In this document: piece by piece, positions 8,369 to 17,521 of the stretch
Numbering within the stretch: the first letter of the stretch is position 1
How the letters are laid out: each line of letters opens with the position of its first letter
Source: Streptomyces sp. NBC_00539
GTDB lineage: Bacteria > Actinomycetota > Actinomycetes > Streptomycetales > Streptomycetaceae
Assembly: GCF_036346105.1 (NCBI RefSeq)
Contig: NZ_CP107811.1
Location: 4,793,501-4,857,500, forward strand
Reading direction: 5' to 3'
Length of the DNA stretch: 64,000 nucleotides
Program-made: the position numbers and the translations under genes
The notes under the pieces: generated by a model
The model's input: the letters and a program-made list of their open reading frames with translations, nothing else
The model's database searches: none
What the model was told of the DNA's origin: nothing

Positions 8369-8764
8369 ATGCGTACGAGTACCCCCGTGCAGCCCAGCAC
8401 GTTCCTGGCCGCCGTCGCCCTGGCCGCGGCCGCCCTCATCCCGGGCACCGCCGGCCCCGCACACGCCGCCGGGCCACCGACGCTCGGGGCCTGCGCCACC
8501 GGACAGCTGTGCCTGTGGGCGAAGCCCGACTTCAAGGGCACCCGGCACACCTACGAGCTCAGCACCCTCGACATCAACAGCTGCACCGCGCTGCCCGCCG
8601 GGACCAGCGCCCAGGCCCTCACCAACCGGACCGGCCGCCCGGTGACCACGTACCAGTCGGCCGAGTGCCAGGAGACGGGAGAGTTCCAGACGTACCCGGG
8701 CGACGGCGTCTGGCTCCCGCAGTCGCCCTACCAGGTGCGGGCGTTCAAGGTCTGGGAGCGCTGA
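8369..8764 (+). CDS. secreted peptidase inhibitor, family I36
   Basis: 131 residues. A Sec signal peptide with hydrophobic core TFLAAVALAAAALIPGTAG is followed by AxA-type cleavage at AHAAG. The mature part of about 100 residues has four cysteines and the beta-gamma-crystallin-like pattern ATGQLCLWAKPDFKG, as in the Streptomyces metalloproteinase inhibitor SMPI (MEROPS I36). It probably protects the cell or its secreted proteins from metalloproteases. A good AAGGAG ribosome site precedes the ATG at 8369. Its 3' end overlaps the convergent potassium-channel gene by 20 bp. Confidence 0.85.
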   Translation: MRTSTPVQPSTFLAAVALAAAALIPGTAGPAHAAGPPTLGACATGQLCLWAKPDFKGTRHTYELSTLDINSCTALPAGTSAQALTNRTGRPVTTYQSAECQETGEFQTYPGDGVWLPQSPYQVRAFKVWER

Positions 8765-9611
8765 CGGGCTCCCCGGGGAGAAGTTCCCCGTCCGCCGCCC
8801 CGTCCGCCGCCCCGGCGCGGTCCTCCCGCGCCGGGGCGGCGCCCGGGCCCGGACCCGGACCCGGACCCGGCTCCGGCCCCGGGCCGGCCGCGCCGCCGAG
8901 GCGGGCGACTTCGGCGCGCAGCGCCCGTACCTCCCGCGCCAGTTCGGCGATCGCGGCGGTCTGCGCCCGCTCCACCTGGTCGTCGCGTTCGAACCGGGAG
9001 ATGAACCAGGCGGCGATGTTGGCGGTGACCACACCCAGCAGCGCGATGCCCGACAGCATCAGCCCGACCGCCAGCAGCCGCCCCAGCCCGGTGGTGGGGG
9101 AGTGGTCCCCGTACCCGACCGTCGTCATGGTGGTCACCGACCACCACAGCGCGTCCCCGAGGCTCTTGATGTTGCCGCCGGGCGCGTCCCGCTCCACGCT
9201 CAGCACCGCCAGCGAGCCGAACATCAGCAGCCCCACCACCGCGCCCGCCACGTACGTGGTCAGCCGGACCTGCGGCGCCATCCGGGCGCGCCGGCCCACC
9301 AGCAGCAGCGTCGACACCAGCCGCAGCAGCCGCAGCGGCTGGATCATCGGCACCAGTACCGCCGCCAGGTCCAGCCAGTGGCCCCGTACGAACGCCTTCC
9401 GCGACGGCGACAGGCCCAGCCGCACCAGGTAGTCGGCGGCGAAGGCGCCCCACACCACCCACTCGGCGTGCGTGCACGCCCGGTGCACCGCGGGGCTGGC
9501 GTCCGGGGCCACGATCGGCACGGCGTACGCGACGGCGAACGCCACGGCGAGCACGAGCAGCGGGGTCTGGCTCCGCCGCTCCCACCGGGCCTGGCGGGAG
9601 GGTTCCTTCAT
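8745..9611 (-). CDS. voltage-gated-type potassium channel
   Basis: 288-residue integral membrane protein of the Kv superfamily. The pore loop contains the K+ selectivity filter TVGYGD at residues 164-169. An S4-like amphipathic segment (LRLLRLVSTLLLVGRRAR, about 93-110) carries regularly spaced arginines, and a C-terminal coiled coil (about 215-245) ending in a Gly/Pro-rich tail may mediate tetramerisation. ATG 9611 is preceded on the minus strand by TACCAT at 6 nt and no Shine-Dalgarno, so a leaderless message is likely. The end overlaps the I36 gene by 20 bp in convergent orientation. Confidence 0.92.
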   Translation of the reverse strand: MKEPSRQARWERRSQTPLLVLAVAFAVAYAVPIVAPDASPAVHRACTHAEWVVWGAFAADYLVRLGLSPSRKAFVRGHWLDLAAVLVPMIQPLRLLRLVSTLLLVGRRARMAPQVRLTTYVAGAVVGLLMFGSLAVLSVERDAPGGNIKSLGDALWWSVTTMTTVGYGDHSPTTGLGRLLAVGLMLSGIALLGVVTANIAAWFISRFERDDQVERAQTAAIAELAREVRALRAEVARLGGAAGPGPEPGPGPGPGPGAAPAREDRAGAADGAADGELLPGEPVSAPRP

Positions 9612-9617
9612 GCCAGC

Positions 9618-9623
9618 ATGGTA
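9618..9623 (-). promoter_or_regulatory. -10 hexamer of the potassium channel gene
   Basis: TACCAT on the minus strand, six nucleotides before the ATG at 9611. No clear -35 is seen. Confidence 0.4.
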
Positions 9624-9635
9624 AAGAACGAGTAA

Positions 9636-9665
9636 GGGGCGCTGGGACAACCGTCCCAACGCCCC
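9636..9665 (-). terminator. terminator of aceE
   Basis: 13-bp stem with one mismatch and a 4-nt loop, beginning 17 bp after the aceE stop codon on the minus strand. It also lies just upstream of the potassium channel start, insulating that gene. Confidence 0.6.
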
Positions 9666-9681
9666 CTCGCACGAGTGACCC

Positions 9682-12414
9682 CTACGCGTCGCCGCCCGCC
9701 GCGCCCGGATCGGCCGCCGCGACGTCCAGCAGCTGGTACCGGTCGATCGCCTGCTTGAGCACCGAACGGTCGATCCGGCCCGCCTTGGCGAGCTCGGTCA
9801 GCACGGCCAGCACCACCGACTGCGCGTCGATGTGGAAGAACCGGCGGGCCGCGCCACGGGTGTCCGCGAAACCGAAGCCGTCGGCGCCGAGCGAGGTGTA
9901 CGGGCCGGGGATCCAGCGCGAGATCTGGTCCGGCACCGACCGCATCCAGTCCGAGACCGCCACGAACGGCCCCTCGGAGCCCGAGAGCTTGCGCGTCACG
10001 TACGGGACGCGCTGCTCCTCCTCCGGGTGGAGCAGGTTGTGCTCCTCCACCTCCACGGCCTCGCGGCGCAGCTCGTTCCAGGAGGTCGCCGACCAGACGT
10101 CCGCCTTCACGTTCCACTCCGCGGCCAGGATCCGCTGCGCCTCCAGCGCCCACGGCACGGCTACGCCGGAGGCCATGATCTGCGCCCCGACGCTGCCCTC
10201 GGTGCCCGCCGACACCCGGTGGATGCCCTTGAGGATGCCGTCGACGTCGACGTCGGCCGGCTCGGCCGGGTGCTGGATCGGCTCGTTGTAGACGGTGAGG
10301 TAGTAGAAGACGTCCTCGGAGTCGGCGCCGTACATGCGCCGCAGACCGTCCTTGACGATGTGCGCGATCTCGTACCCGTACGCCGGGTCGTAGGCCACGC
10401 AGCCCGGGTTGGTCGACGCCAGCAGCTGGGAGTGACCGTCGGCGTGCTGGAGACCCTCACCCGTGAGGGTGGTCCGCCCCGCCGTCGCGCCGAGGACGAA
10501 ACCGCGCGCCAGCTGGTCGGCCATCTGCCAGAACTGGTCACCGGTGCGCTGGAAACCGAACATCGAGTAGAAGACGTAGACCGGGATCAGCGGCTCGCCG
10601 TGCGTCGCGTACGCCGAACCCGCCGCGATCAGCGAGGCCGTGCAGCCCGCCTCGGAGATGCCGTCGTGCAGCATCTGGCCGGTCGGCGACTCCTTGTAGG
10701 CGAGCAGCAGCTCGCGGTCGACCGCCTCGTACTGCTGCCCCAGCGGGTTGTAGATCTTGGCGCTCGGGAAGAAGGCGTCCATGCCGAAGGTGCGGTACTC
10801 GTCGGGGGCGATCAGCACGAACCGCTTGCCGATCTCCTTGTCGCGCATCAGGTCCTTCAAGATGCGCACGAACGCCATCGTCGTCGCGATCGACTGGTGT
10901 CCCGAGCCCTTCTTGGCCGCCGCGTACGCCGAGTCGTCGGGCAGCTGGAGCGGCTTGGCGCGCACCACCCGGGTCGGCACGTAGCCGCCGTGGGCGTTGC
11001 GCTGGTCGTGCATGTACTGGATCTCGGGGGAGTTGCGGCCCGGGTGGTAGTACGGCGGGGCGCCGCTCTCGAGCTGCGCGTCCGTGATCGGGATGTGCAG
11101 GCGGTCGCGGAAGCGCTTGAGGTCGTCGACCGTCAGCTTCTTCATCTGGTGCGTCGCGTTGCGGCCCTCGAAGTTCGGGCCCAGCGTCCAGCCCTTGACC
11201 GTCTGCGCCAGGATCACCGTCGGCTGGCCCTTGTGGGCCTTGGCTGCCGCGTACGCCGCGTACACCTTCTTGTGGTCGTGGCCGCCGCGCCCCAGGTGCT
11301 GGATCTGCTGGTCGGACATGTTCTCGACCATCGCGCGCAGCCGCTGGTCGCCGCCGAAGAAGTGCTCACGGATGTACGCGCCGGACTCGGTGGCGTACGT
11401 CTGGAACTGCCCGTCGGGGGTGGAGTTCATCTTGTTGACCAGGATGCCGTCGCGGTCCTGGGCCAGCAGCGGGTCCCAGGAGCGGTCCCAGATCAGCTTG
11501 ATGACGTTCCAGCCGGCGCCCCGGAAGATCGACTCCAGCTCCTGGATGATCTTGCCGTTGCCGCGGACCGGGCCGTCGAGGCGCTGGAGGTTGCAGTTCA
11601 CGACGAACGTCAGGTTGTCCAGACCCTCGCGCGCCGCGATGGACAGCTGGCCCAGCGACTCCGGTTCGTCCATCTCGCCGTCACCGAGGTACGCCCAAAC
11701 GTGGGACTTGGAGGTGTCCGCGATCCCGCGCGCCTCCATGTACCGGTTCATCCGCGCCTGGTAGATCGCACCCAGCGGGCCCAGGCCCATCGAGACGGTC
11801 GGGAATTCCCAGAAGTCCGGCATCAGCCGCGGGTGCGGGTAGCTGGACAGCCCGTACGGGGCCTTCGACTTCTCCTGGCGGAACGCGTCGAGCTGCTGCT
11901 CGGAGAGCCGGTCCAGGAGGTAGGCGCGGGCGTAGATGCCGGGGGAGGCGTGACCCTGGAAGAAGATCTGGTCGCCGCCGTCGCCCTCGTCCTTGCCGCG
12001 GAAGAAGTGGTTGAAGCCCACGTCGTAGAGGGAGGCGGAGGAGGCGAAGGTCGCGATGTGACCGCCGACGCCGATCCCGGGACGCTGGGCGCGCGAGACC
12101 ATGACGGCAGCGTTCCACCGGGTCGCGTTGAGGACCTTGCGCTCGATCTCCTCGTTCCCGGGGAAGAAGGGCTCGTCCTTGGTGGCGATCGTGTTGACGT
12201 AGTCCGTGCTGCGCATCTCGGGCACGGCCACGCGCTTCTCGCGGGCCCGCTCGATCAGTCGCAGCATGAGGTAACGGGCACGTTCACGGCCGCGCTCGTC
12301 AACGGCCGCGTCAAGGGAGTCGAGCCACTCCTGCGTCTCTTCCGGATCGAAGTCCGGGACCTGGCTCGGCAGGCCGCCAATAATGATCGGATTGCGATCG
12401 GATGCGGAAGCCAC
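9682..12414 (-). CDS. aceE: pyruvate dehydrogenase E1, homodimeric type
   Basis: 910 residues, the usual length of AceE. It decarboxylates pyruvate with thiamine diphosphate and acetylates the E2 lipoyl group in the pyruvate dehydrogenase complex. The ThDP/Mg site GDGEMDE is at residues 244-250, with the downstream asparagine in [31 protein letters not shown] and [20 protein letters not shown] are AceE signature stretches. GTG at 12414 was chosen because the family N-terminus [17 protein letters not shown] begins there and AGGAACAGC lies just upstream. Actinomycete AceE partners with dihydrolipoamide acyltransferases encoded elsewhere; none is here. The gene is monocistronic with its own terminator. 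Confidence 0.97.
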   Translation of the reverse strand: MASASDRNPIIIGGLPSQVPDFDPEETQEWLDSLDAAVDERGRERARYLMLRLIERAREKRVAVPEMRSTDYVNTIATKDEPFFPGNEEIERKVLNATRWNAAVMVSRAQRPGIGVGGHIATFASSASLYDVGFNHFFRGKDEGDGGDQIFFQGHASPGIYARAYLLDRLSEQQLDAFRQEKSKAPYGLSSYPHPRLMPDFWEFPTVSMGLGPLGAIYQARMNRYMEARGIADTSKSHVWAYLGDGEMDEPESLGQLSIAAREGLDNLTFVVNCNLQRLDGPVRGNGKIIQELESIFRGAGWNVIKLIWDRSWDPLLAQDRDGILVNKMNSTPDGQFQTYATESGAYIREHFFGGDQRLRAMVENMSDQQIQHLGRGGHDHKKVYAAYAAAKAHKGQPTVILAQTVKGWTLGPNFEGRNATHQMKKLTVDDLKRFRDRLHIPITDAQLESGAPPYYHPGRNSPEIQYMHDQRNAHGGYVPTRVVRAKPLQLPDDSAYAAAKKGSGHQSIATTMAFVRILKDLMRDKEIGKRFVLIAPDEYRTFGMDAFFPSAKIYNPLGQQYEAVDRELLLAYKESPTGQMLHDGISEAGCTASLIAAGSAYATHGEPLIPVYVFYSMFGFQRTGDQFWQMADQLARGFVLGATAGRTTLTGEGLQHADGHSQLLASTNPGCVAYDPAYGYEIAHIVKDGLRRMYGADSEDVFYYLTVYNEPIQHPAEPADVDVDGILKGIHRVSAGTEGSVGAQIMASGVAVPWALEAQRILAAEWNVKADVWSATSWNELRREAVEVEEHNLLHPEEEQRVPYVTRKLSGSEGPFVAVSDWMRSVPDQISRWIPGPYTSLGADGFGFADTRGAARRFFHIDAQSVVLAVLTELAKAGRIDRSVLKQAIDRYQLLDVAAADPGAAGGDA

Positions 12415-12863
12415 GCTGTTCCTTCGCTGTCGGGGGAGTCGTGCCTTGGGGTCGCCGCCTCCCATGGTCTTACGCTCGGCCGAAATCTTCACCTCTACCA
12501 CTGGGTAACCCCTGGAAAGTCTGGGCACCGCGGGTGGAGCGGGGAGAAGGGACGTCCGAGCGGGTCCGGCCGGACCGCCACCTTACGCCCCTGTGGATCA
12601 ACCCCTTCGTAAAGCCGTTCGTCCCTCAAACAGGTGGGAAGTCCCGAGCGATGCCGAATGAGGCGGAATGGTGTGGGATGAATCACCACAGGCCCGTACG
12701 GGCAGGCTCAAAGTTGCGGCGAGACGGCCGCAATCGTCACCGTTTCGACGGTCTCGGCGGCCGGGTACTTGCGCGATCCGCCGCGCCCGTGTGGACTACG
12801 CCCAATGCTGCGCGTACGCGCGCCGCCGAAAGACATTCACCGAACATGAGCAGGAGGCACCCC
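12415..12863. other. 449-bp divergent intergenic region aceE / DUF3052 gene
   Basis: No ORF with coding character. It must hold the aceE promoter (minus) and that of the DUF3052 gene (plus). I see no perfect operator palindrome and no riboswitch. The stretch is less GC-rich than the flanking genes, consistent with a regulatory region. Confidence 0.5.
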
Positions 12864-13289
12864 GTGAGCGCGACCGCGGACCACGCGGAGAGCCTGGCCG
12901 CCCGGCTGGGTTTCCAGTCCGAACAGGTGGTCCAGGAGATCGGCTACGACGACGACGTCGATCAGGAATTCCGTGACGCCGTCGAGAAGCTCGTCAGCGA
13001 GCTCGCCGACGAGGACTACGACGACGTCGCCGACGCGGTGCTGTTGTGGTTCCGCGACGAGGACGGCGATCTGACGGACGCCCTGGTCGATGCGACCGAG
13101 CTGGTCGAGGACGGCGCACTGATCCTGCTGCTGACCCCCAAGACGGGCCGTGACGGCTACGTCGAGGCCAGCGACATCAGCGAGGCAGCCGAGACGGCCG
13201 GCCTCTCCCTTGCCAAGGGCCTGCCCGTCGGCAAGGAGTGGACCTCCACCAAGCTGGTGACGCCGAAGGCCGCCAAGGCCAAGCGCTGA
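12864..13289 (+). CDS. DUF3052 family protein
   Basis: 141-residue acidic cytosolic protein of the actinobacterial DUF3052 family, recognised by the N-terminus HAESLAARLGFQSEQVVQEI, the Asp/Glu-rich segment DEDYDDVADAVLLWFRDEDG and the end LVTPKAAKAKR. AGGAGG sits six nucleotides before the GTG at 12864. The family is widely conserved next to aceE-type genes in Streptomyces (from memory) but has no assigned biochemical role. A strong terminator follows. Nothing in the sequence suggests an enzyme active site. Confidence 0.9.
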   Translation: MSATADHAESLAARLGFQSEQVVQEIGYDDDVDQEFRDAVEKLVSELADEDYDDVADAVLLWFRDEDGDLTDALVDATELVEDGALILLLTPKTGRDGYVEASDISEAAETAGLSLAKGLPVGKEWTSTKLVTPKAAKAKR

Positions 13290-13316
13290 GCCGCGCCCCC
13301 GCAGCCGAGCGGGACG

Positions 13317-13353
13317 CACCCCGCCGACCGGAATCACCCCGGTCGGCGGGGTG
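13317..13353 (+). terminator. hairpin terminator after DUF3052 gene
   Basis: Perfect 15-bp stem with a 7-nt loop, 28 bp after the stop codon. Confidence 0.8.
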
Positions 13354-13462
13354 CGCGCTTTCCCCGGGCGCACGCCCGTTCCCCTCCCGGAGGCGGTACC
13401 CCATAGGCTGGCCGCACCCGAACAGCCCAACGCAGGCATGCAGGAACGAAGGGATGCGACAG

Positions 13463-13921
13463 ATGGCGATCGAGGTCGGCAGCAAGGCCCCGGAATTCGA
13501 GCTCAAGGACAACCACGGCGCCACCGTGCGGCTCTCCGACTTCCGGGGGGAGAAGGCCGTCGTGCTGCTCTTCTACCCGTTCGCCTTCACCGGCGTGTGC
13601 ACCGGTGAGCTGTGCGAGCTGCGCGACCAGCTCCCCCGCTTCCAGAACGACGAGGTCCAGCTCCTCGCGGTCTCCAACGACTCGGTGCCCACCCTCCGGG
13701 TCTTCGGCGAGCAGGAGGACCTGGATTACCCGCTGCTCTCCGACTTCTGGCCGCACGGCGAGACCTCCCGCGCCTACGGCGTCTTCGACGAGGACAAGGG
13801 CTGCGCGGTCCGCGGCACCTTCATCATCGACAAGGACGGCATCGTGCGCTGGACCGTCGTCAACGGGCTGCCCGACGCACGCGACCTGAACGAGTACATC
13901 AAGGCTCTCGAAAGCCTCTGA
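13463..13921 (+). CDS. peroxiredoxin, AhpE/BCP type
   Basis: 152-residue thioredoxin-fold peroxidase. The active-site pattern PFAFTGVCTGELC gives Thr43, peroxidatic Cys46 and a second cysteine at 51. The fold continues with SNDSVPTLRVF and the C-terminal RGTFIIDKDGIVRW. It reduces hydroperoxides with thiol reductants in the cytosol. ATG 13463 was preferred to the in-frame ATG at 13454 because GAAGGGA is then 9 nt upstream. It lies between the DUF3052 gene and the Ter cluster, and oxidative-stress defence fits next to a stress island, though co-regulation is not shown. Confidence 0.93.
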   Translation: MAIEVGSKAPEFELKDNHGATVRLSDFRGEKAVVLLFYPFAFTGVCTGELCELRDQLPRFQNDEVQLLAVSNDSVPTLRVFGEQEDLDYPLLSDFWPHGETSRAYGVFDEDKGCAVRGTFIIDKDGIVRWTVVNGLPDARDLNEYIKALESL

Positions 13922-14049
13922 ACGGGTACGCCGTCCGATCCGCGGGAAATCCGGTGACGGGCGGGAACCCGTCACTAGGATCGGGACGTTGATCCGACAG
14001 CAACCGCACGAAGGGGCGCAGCCCCACACCGAAACCCAATGGAGGACCC

Positions 14050-14625
14050 GTGGGAGTCAGCCTCAGCAAGGGCGGCAACGTCTCGCTGACCAAGGCCGCG
14101 CCTAACCTGACGGCGGTCATCGTCGGTCTGGGCTGGGACGCTCGCACCACCACCGGTGTCGACTTCGACCTCGACGCCAGCGCGATCCTGACCAACGACC
14201 AGGGCAAGGTCGCCAACGACTCGAACTTCGTGTTCTTCAACAACCTGAAGAGCCCGGACGGCTCGGTCGAGCACACCGGCGACAACACCACCGGTGAGGG
14301 CGAGGGCGACGACGAGGCCATCAAGGTCAACCTGGCCGGCGTCCCGTCCGATGTCGCCAAGATCGTCTTCCCGGTCTCGATCTACGAGGCCGAGACCCGT
14401 CAGCAGAGCTTCGGCCAGGTGCGCAACGCGTACATCCGCGTCGTGAACCAGGCGGACAACAGCGAGCTCGCCCGCTACGACCTCTCCGAGGACGCCTCGA
14501 CGGAGACCGCCATGGTCTTCGGCGAGCTGTACCGCAACGGCGCGGAGTGGAAGTTCCGCGCGATCGGCCAGGGCTACGCCTCGGGCCTGCGTGGCATCGC
14601 CCAGGACTTCGGCGTCAACGTCTGA
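14050..14625 (+). CDS. terD: TerD family stress protein
   Basis: 191 residues. TerD-family beta-sandwich protein that binds Ca2+; the key acidic motif DFDLDAS lies at residues 38-44, with the second ligand cluster in [10 protein letters not shown]. The end [24 protein letters not shown] is the family hallmark. TerD proteins are peripheral membrane or cytosolic stress proteins linked to tellurite, phage and metal resistance. GTG 14050 has GGAGGA upstream. It forms a tandem pair with the next TerD gene (over 70% identical by eye), followed by TerC, so it is the start of the Ter island. Confidence 0.95.
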   Translation: MGVSLSKGGNVSLTKAAPNLTAVIVGLGWDARTTTGVDFDLDASAILTNDQGKVANDSNFVFFNNLKSPDGSVEHTGDNTTGEGEGDDEAIKVNLAGVPSDVAKIVFPVSIYEAETRQQSFGQVRNAYIRVVNQADNSELARYDLSEDASTETAMVFGELYRNGAEWKFRAIGQGYASGLRGIAQDFGVNV

Positions 14626-14669
14626 GTCCTGGCCCCAGCCAGCCGGCTGTGACCCCACAGCCGTTTCCT

Positions 14670-14704
14670 GTCCGGCGCCGTGCACTGTGTGTACGGCGCC
14701 GGAC
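14670..14704 (+). terminator. hairpin between the two terD genes
   Basis: Perfect 12-bp stem with an 11-nt loop followed by a short CTTT run, 45 bp after the first terD stop. Transcription of the second terD may therefore need read-through or its own promoter. Confidence 0.6.
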
Positions 14705-14760
14705 CGGCTTTACCCGCACCACCGGAACCACCGGTTCTACCGGCGGCACGGCAGCACCAC

Positions 14761-14826
14761 CGCAACACCGGCACCACCGCAGTACGGCACCGCAACACCG
14801 GCACCACCGCAACACCGGCACCACCG
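14761..14826. repeat. 19-bp direct repeats upstream of second terD
   Basis: CGCAACACCGGCACCACCG occurs at 14761, 14791 and 14808. The copies sit in the leader of the second terD, just ahead of its ribosome site. Confidence 0.6.
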
Positions 14827-14863
14827 CACCACCATCACCACGTCGTCCGGGGAGGACCACAAC

Positions 14864-15439
14864 ATGGGCGTCACACTCGCCAAGGGGGGCAATGTCTCCC
14901 TGTCCAAGGCCGCACCGAACCTGACCCGGGTCCTGGTCGGTCTCGGATGGGACGCGCGCTCGACCACGGGCGCCGACTTCGACCTCGACGCCAGCGCGCT
15001 GCTGTGCCGCGACGGCCGGGTGCTCGGCGATGCGTACTTCGTCTTCTACAACAACCTCAAGAGCCCCGAGGGCTCCGTCGAACACACGGGGGACAACCTC
15101 ACCGGCGAGGGTGAGGGCGACGACGAGTCGATCATCATCGACCTCACCAAGGTGCCGGTGGAGGTCGACAAGATCGTCTTCCCCGTCTCCATCCACGAGG
15201 CGGAGGCCCGCCGGCAGAGCTTCGGCCAGGTCAGCAACGCGTTCATCCGCGTGGTGAACCAGGCCGACGGCCAGGAACTGGCCCGCTACGACCTCACCGA
15301 GGACGCCTCCAGCGAAACCGCGATGATCTTCGGTGAGGTCTACCGGTACGGCGGCGAATGGAAGTTCAGGGCGGTGGGACAGGGGTACGCGTCGGGGCTG
15401 AGGGGCATCGCTCTAGACTTCGGGGTCAACGTTTCGTAA
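14864..15439 (+). CDS. terD: TerD family stress protein (second copy)
   Basis: 191 residues, same length as the upstream paralogue, with the Ca2+-binding motif DFDLDAS and the terminal [24 protein letters not shown]. It differs mainly in the loop after strand 4 ([14 protein letters not shown]) and in [21 protein letters not shown] 14864 has GGGGAGG upstream. A tandem duplication is the simplest origin. It is probably cotranscribed with the TerC gene 25 bp downstream. Different acidic loop residues could give the two copies different Ca2+ affinities; that is inference. Confidence 0.95.
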   Translation: MGVTLAKGGNVSLSKAAPNLTRVLVGLGWDARSTTGADFDLDASALLCRDGRVLGDAYFVFYNNLKSPEGSVEHTGDNLTGEGEGDDESIIIDLTKVPVEVDKIVFPVSIHEAEARRQSFGQVSNAFIRVVNQADGQELARYDLTEDASSETAMIFGEVYRYGGEWKFRAVGQGYASGLRGIALDFGVNVS

Positions 15440-15464
15440 AGCCGTACAAGACGATGGGGTGCCA

Positions 15465-16583
15465 GTGGTTCTCAAAACCTTCGGCTGGTCGTTCGCAATC
15501 ACTGCGCTCGGTCTGGCCGCAGCGGTGTTCTACGGGGGGTGGACCGCTTTTGGGATCGTGGCGATCCTGTCGATCCTCGAAATCTCGCTGTCCTTCGACA
15601 ACGCGGTGGTCAACGCCGGCATCTTGAAGAAGATGAATGCCTTCTGGCAGAAGATCTTCCTCACGGTCGGCGTTCTGATCGCGGTCTTCGGCATGCGGCT
15701 GGTGTTCCCCGTCGTCATCGTCGCGATCACCGCCAGCTTGGGCCCGATCGAAGCCGTCAATCTGGCTTTGACCGACAAGGACCGTTACCAGCAGCTGGTC
15801 ACCGACGCCCACCCGGCGATCGCGGCCTTCGGCGGAATGTTCCTGCTGATGATCTTCCTCGACTTCATCTTCGAGGACCGGGACATCAAGTGGCTCGCCT
15901 GGCTGGAGCGTCCGCTGGCCAAGCTCGGCAAGATCGACATGCTGTCCGCGTGCATCGCGCTGATCGTCCTGGTCATCACCTCGGCGACCTTCGCCACCCA
16001 GGCCCACCAGCACGGCGGCGCACACGTCGACAAGGCGCAGACCGTCCTGGTGTCCGGCATCGCCGGTCTGATCACCTACATGATCGTCGGCGGTCTCTCC
16101 GGCTACTTCGAGAACAAGCTCGAAGAGGACGAGGAGGCCGAGCACGAGGCGGAGGAAGCGGCGAAGAAGAGCGGCAGCCCCGTCCCCGCCGTCGTCATGG
16201 CCGGCAAGGCCGCCTTCTTCATGTTCCTCTACCTCGAAGTCCTCGACGCCTCCTTCTCCTTCGACGGGGTCATCGGCGCCTTCGCCATCACCAACGACAT
16301 CGTGCTCATGGCCCTCGGCCTCGGCATCGGTGCCATGTACGTCCGGTCGCTGACGGTCTACCTGGTCCGCCAGGGCACCCTGGACGACTACGTGTACCTG
16401 GAGCACGGCGCGCACTACGCCATCGGCGCGCTCGCCGTGATCCTGCTCGTCACCATCCAGTACGAGATCAACGAGGTCATCACCGGCCTCGTCGGCGTCG
16501 TGCTGATCGCCTGGTCCTTCTGGTCCTCCGTGCGCCGCAACAAGCGCCTGGCGGAACTGGAAGGGGTGCCCGTCGAGGCATGA
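15465..16583 (+). CDS. TerC/DUF475 family integral membrane protein
   Basis: 372 residues from GTG 15465 (GTG at 15459 is an alternative; the ribosome-like GGGG fits 15465 better). Multi-pass membrane protein with the TerC signature EISLSFDNAVVNA at about residues 39-51, repeated near the end as DASFSFDGVIGAFA; the aspartates in these two membrane motifs probably bind divalent metal. A long charged cytosolic loop (LEEDEEAEHEAEEAAKK) is typical of the DUF475 branch. TerC proteins pair with TerD proteins at the membrane in predicted metal-sensing complexes; the adjacency to terD fits. A strong terminator follows. Confidence 0.93.
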   Translation: MVLKTFGWSFAITALGLAAAVFYGGWTAFGIVAILSILEISLSFDNAVVNAGILKKMNAFWQKIFLTVGVLIAVFGMRLVFPVVIVAITASLGPIEAVNLALTDKDRYQQLVTDAHPAIAAFGGMFLLMIFLDFIFEDRDIKWLAWLERPLAKLGKIDMLSACIALIVLVITSATFATQAHQHGGAHVDKAQTVLVSGIAGLITYMIVGGLSGYFENKLEEDEEAEHEAEEAAKKSGSPVPAVVMAGKAAFFMFLYLEVLDASFSFDGVIGAFAITNDIVLMALGLGIGAMYVRSLTVYLVRQGTLDDYVYLEHGAHYAIGALAVILLVTIQYEINEVITGLVGVVLIAWSFWSSVRRNKRLAELEGVPVEA

Positions 16584-16612
16584 GCCCGGCGGGAATGCGG
16601 AACGCTCCAAGT

Positions 16613-16654
16613 GCGGGGCGGCCTGGGGGTCCACGGACCCCCGGGCCGCCCCGC
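16613..16654 (+). terminator. terminator after terC
   Basis: Long imperfect hairpin with an 11-bp perfect outer stem, followed by TTCC, 30 bp after the terC stop codon. Confidence 0.75.
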
Positions 16655-16690
16655 TTCCGTACGTCAGTGGGCTTCAGGGGGGTAGGGGAC

Positions 16691-17458
16691 ATGGGTTTCT
16701 TCGGCAGCTTCTTCGACGGCGGCCTCTTCGACGGCATCAGGGGCGCCCGCGCCATGCAGTTCGACTCGGGCAGCGCCTCGTCCAACGCGATCGAGCTGAC
16801 CAGGCGGCACCCGACGGTGTCGCTCACCAAACAGGGGGCCGTCCACGGCAACCTGCGCGTCAACCTCTCCTGGCGGATGCGCAGCTCCGACATCGGCGGC
16901 CGCTCCGGCCAGAGCGGCCGGCTCCTGCGGCACCCGTTCAAGCTCTTCAAACCCGACATGGTGCAGGCGCACACCCAGGGCATGGTCAACGTCGACCTCG
17001 ACATCGGCTGCCTGTACGAGCTGACCGACGGCACGAGGGGAGTGGTCCAGCCGCTGGGGAACCTGCACGGCGACATCAACAACCCGCCGTACGTGAAGCT
17101 CAGCGGCGACGACCGGTTCGGCGCGCCCTCGGGAGAGACGATCTTCGTCAACCTCGACCACGCCGACGAGATCAAGAGGCTGCTGGTCTTCGTCTACATC
17201 TACGACCAGACCCCGGCCTTCGACCGCACCCACGCCCTGGTCACCTTGTACCCCAGCACCGGGCCGCGGATCGAGATCCAGCTGGAGGAGCGCCACCCGC
17301 AGGCCCGGTCCTGCGCCGTGGTGTCGCTGGAGACCGTCAAGGGCGAGCTGACGGTGCGCCGCGAGGTGAAGTTCGTCTACGGGTTCCAGGCCGAGCTCGA
17401 CCGGCTGTACGGGTGGGGGCTCCAGTGGGGGCGGGGCTACAAGAGCACCAAGGCCTGA
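16691..17458 (+). CDS. TerD/TerA-like tellurium resistance protein
   Basis: 255 residues, longer than TerD proteins. The TerD-type fold is seen from VNLSWRMRSS (a variant strand without the DFDLDAS motif) through VNVDLDIGCLYELTDG, which carries the acidic D-x-D ligand set, to VKFVYGFQAELDRLYGWGLQW. The first 45 residues (GFFGSFFDGGLFDGIRG) are Phe/Gly-rich, unlike TerD. This architecture matches the Streptomyces TerA/TerD-like proteins encoded next to TerC. GGGG-rich ribosome site before ATG 16691. It is transcribed away from TerC after a terminator and is convergent with the next TerD gene. Confidence 0.85.
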   Translation: MGFFGSFFDGGLFDGIRGARAMQFDSGSASSNAIELTRRHPTVSLTKQGAVHGNLRVNLSWRMRSSDIGGRSGQSGRLLRHPFKLFKPDMVQAHTQGMVNVDLDIGCLYELTDGTRGVVQPLGNLHGDINNPPYVKLSGDDRFGAPSGETIFVNLDHADEIKRLLVFVYIYDQTPAFDRTHALVTLYPSTGPRIEIQLEERHPQARSCAVVSLETVKGELTVRREVKFVYGFQAELDRLYGWGLQWGRGYKSTKA

Positions 17459-17521
17459 CCGGCACCGGTCAGGCCCTGGTGCGCGGGGCCGCAGGTCAGG
17501 CCCCGGCCCGCGCGGGGCGGG

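Noticed and set aside
8745-8764. Frameshift at the I36 / potassium channel junction
   Set aside because: Both genes end properly; a 20-bp overlap of convergent stops is enough to explain it.
9832-12612. A long open frame (over 900 codons) on the plus strand opposite aceE
   Set aside because: It is a codon-bias shadow of aceE: high-GC genes leave the antisense frame open. It has no homology that I recognise.
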